The notes beneath the pieces were generated by a model that did no database searches, was not told the origin of the DNA, and saw only the letters and a program-made list of their open reading frames with translations. A DNA stretch of 64,000 bases from contig NZ_CP081006.1 of the NCBI RefSeq assembly GCF_022317005.1, positions 3,038,001 through 3,102,000 of the forward strand, read 5' to 3'. The DNA is from Mycobacterium sp. IDR2000157661. Lineage in GTDB: Bacteria; Actinomycetota; Actinomycetes; Mycobacteriales; Mycobacteriaceae. Of the stretch, positions 63,117 to 64,000 are shown one piece after another (the first letter of the stretch is position 1; each line of letters begins with the position of its first letter). The translations under genes and the position numbers were made by a program.

Positions 63117-64000
63117 TCACTTGCCCGTTTCGATCGGAACTGTCGTCGGCATCTCGACGCCCTCCGGTAGGACGAGTTCACCGTCGGTGTTGATGTGGCC
63201 GGACCATCTGCTCGGCAGCGGCAGGCTGGGGTCGGGGCAGGGAATGTCTGTTCCGTCTCCACATATGCCGCCGTTGAAGTACGAGCGCTTCAGATGGTCC
63301 TCGGGCCAGGGGTCGGAGTGCATGGCGAACCACTGCACGGGAAGGTTGTAAAGGAAGCCGAAGCATGCGCTCACCGCGGCGAAGATCGCCAGGAACCGGA
63401 CGAACTGCTGCTTGACAAACCCGCCGCGGACTCGGTCCAGTCCGCGCTCGGCGATCGTGCGGCCGCGATCGTCGGTGAAGAAGCGCAGACAGCAAAGGGC
63501 CGTCTGGACGCCGCCCCACATGATCCCTTCGTAAACCGGCCATTGGTAATAGGTGCCGGCATTGAAGGACACCTCCCGAATGGCACCGGGATACGTGTAG
63601 AGCCCGGCAGGCAGCAGGACGAGGGCTTCCATCACAAAGTCGAAGACGAAAGAGATTGCGAATGTCGCCAGGATCAACCGCAAGTTGGTGATATTGGGCC
63701 ATCGCGACTTGATCTTTCGCATCACCCAGCAGCCGACGATCGTGATCAGCAGGACTCCGTACGCGTATCCCACCGTGTTCGTCAGCAGTGGTTCGGACAC
63801 CATGCGGCCGGGTTCGTCGGGTGAAAACCAGCCGGGAATGTGCGGTGTCCAGGCGCCCCGGTTCCAAAGCCAGGTGTTGTAGGTACACCACGTATTGTAG
63901 TAGTTCAGCAACGGGTCCTGGAAGAACATCAGGCCCATCGACAGCACCAGCATGCCGTCCAACGTGATTCGCCGTTCGCGCCGCCAGGGCCTGATGAAGA
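63117..64000 (-). CDS. AveC-like membrane protein, second copy (5' end outside window)
   Basis: The visible part encodes the last 293 or so residues of a close paralogue of the protein at 61221-62381; the frame is open to the window edge and covers FIRPWRRERRITLDGM at the edge. Shared elements are FFQDPLLNYYNTW, FDFVMEALVLLPAGLYTYPG, TYYQWPVYEGIMWGGVQ, DDRGRTIAERGLDRVRGG and GELVLPEGVEMP. The intramembrane acidic residues are retained. Its duplication around a TetR gene suggests a two-component membrane complex or functional backup. Confidence 0.87.
   Translation of the reverse strand, partial: FIRPWRRERRITLDGMLVLSMGLMFFQDPLLNYYNTWCTYNTWLWNRGAWTPHIPGWFSPDEPGRMVSEPLLTNTVGYAYGVLLITIVGCWVMRKIKSRWPNITNLRLILATFAISFVFDFVMEALVLLPAGLYTYPGAIREVSFNAGTYYQWPVYEGIMWGGVQTALCCLRFFTDDRGRTIAERGLDRVRGGFVKQQFVRFLAIFAAVSACFGFLYNLPVQWFAMHSDPWPEDHLKRSYFNGGICGDGTDIPCPDPSLPLPSRWSGHINTDGELVLPEGVEMPTTVPIETGK

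Overview
The window is a GC-rich, gene-dense stretch of a mycobacterial chromosome, most likely from a fast-growing environmental Mycolicibacterium. That reading rests on gene content: a mycofactocin-coupled SDR, a wax ester synthase/DGAT, many FadE, FadD, enoyl-CoA hydratase and CaiB genes, two AveC-like membrane proteins, two cytochromes P450 and two LLM flavin oxidoreductases. I see no tRNA, rRNA, CRISPR array, transposase or replication origin. No gene-free stretch exceeds 300 bases.

Region 1 (1-22.1 kb). A KstD-like dehydrogenase cut by the window edge and an IclR regulator read leftward. Facing them is one long rightward run of about 18 genes with many ATGA/GTGA overlaps. It holds meta-cleavage genes in the order mhpC-mhpA-mhpB, then a second KstD-like flavoprotein, an LLM monooxygenase, SDRs, a cyclase-family protein, an FMN reductase, a second alpha/beta hydrolase, a TetR regulator, a ferredoxin-P450 pair, an ACMSD-like amidohydrolase, two M24-fold proteins, a crotonase and a two-domain CoA-transferase. 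It looks like a catabolic pathway for a cyclic or aromatic compound followed by CoA-dependent side-chain processing.

Region 2 (22.1-32.3 kb). SDR and epimerase genes read leftward, PlsC and FadD read rightward, and a wax ester synthase reads leftward. Upstream of it lies a leftward group made of P450, mycofactocin SDR and a kinase-like protein, next to a TetR gene.

Region 3 (32.4-48.2 kb). An acyl-CoA dehydrogenase and a crotonase are followed by a solitary AbiEi/DUF559-like gene framed by 37-base inverted repeats. A leftward catabolic operon follows (CMD protein, Rieske oxygenase, small protein, amidohydrolase, SnoaL-like protein, paired acyl-CoA dehydrogenases). A rightward operon then carries an amidohydrolase, FadE, SDR, CaiB, crotonase and thiolase.

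Region 4 (48.4-58.7 kb). TetR units accompany a quinone oxidoreductase, an ACAD11-like kinase/dehydrogenase pair, an LLM enzyme, an epimerase, a further FadE and an alpha/beta hydrolase.

Region 5 (58.7-64 kb). A MoxR AAA+ ATPase and a VWA protein are coupled to an AveC-like membrane protein, with a divergent TetR and a second AveC-like gene running off the window.

Two cross-cutting observations stand out. A palindrome of the form GAGAA-N5-TTCTC occurs five times, always between genes, upstream of the mhp genes, around the TetR gene at 31.5-32.2 kb and upstream of the Rieske operon. It probably defines a local regulon. The MoxR-VWA-AveC module is the best candidate for an undescribed system.
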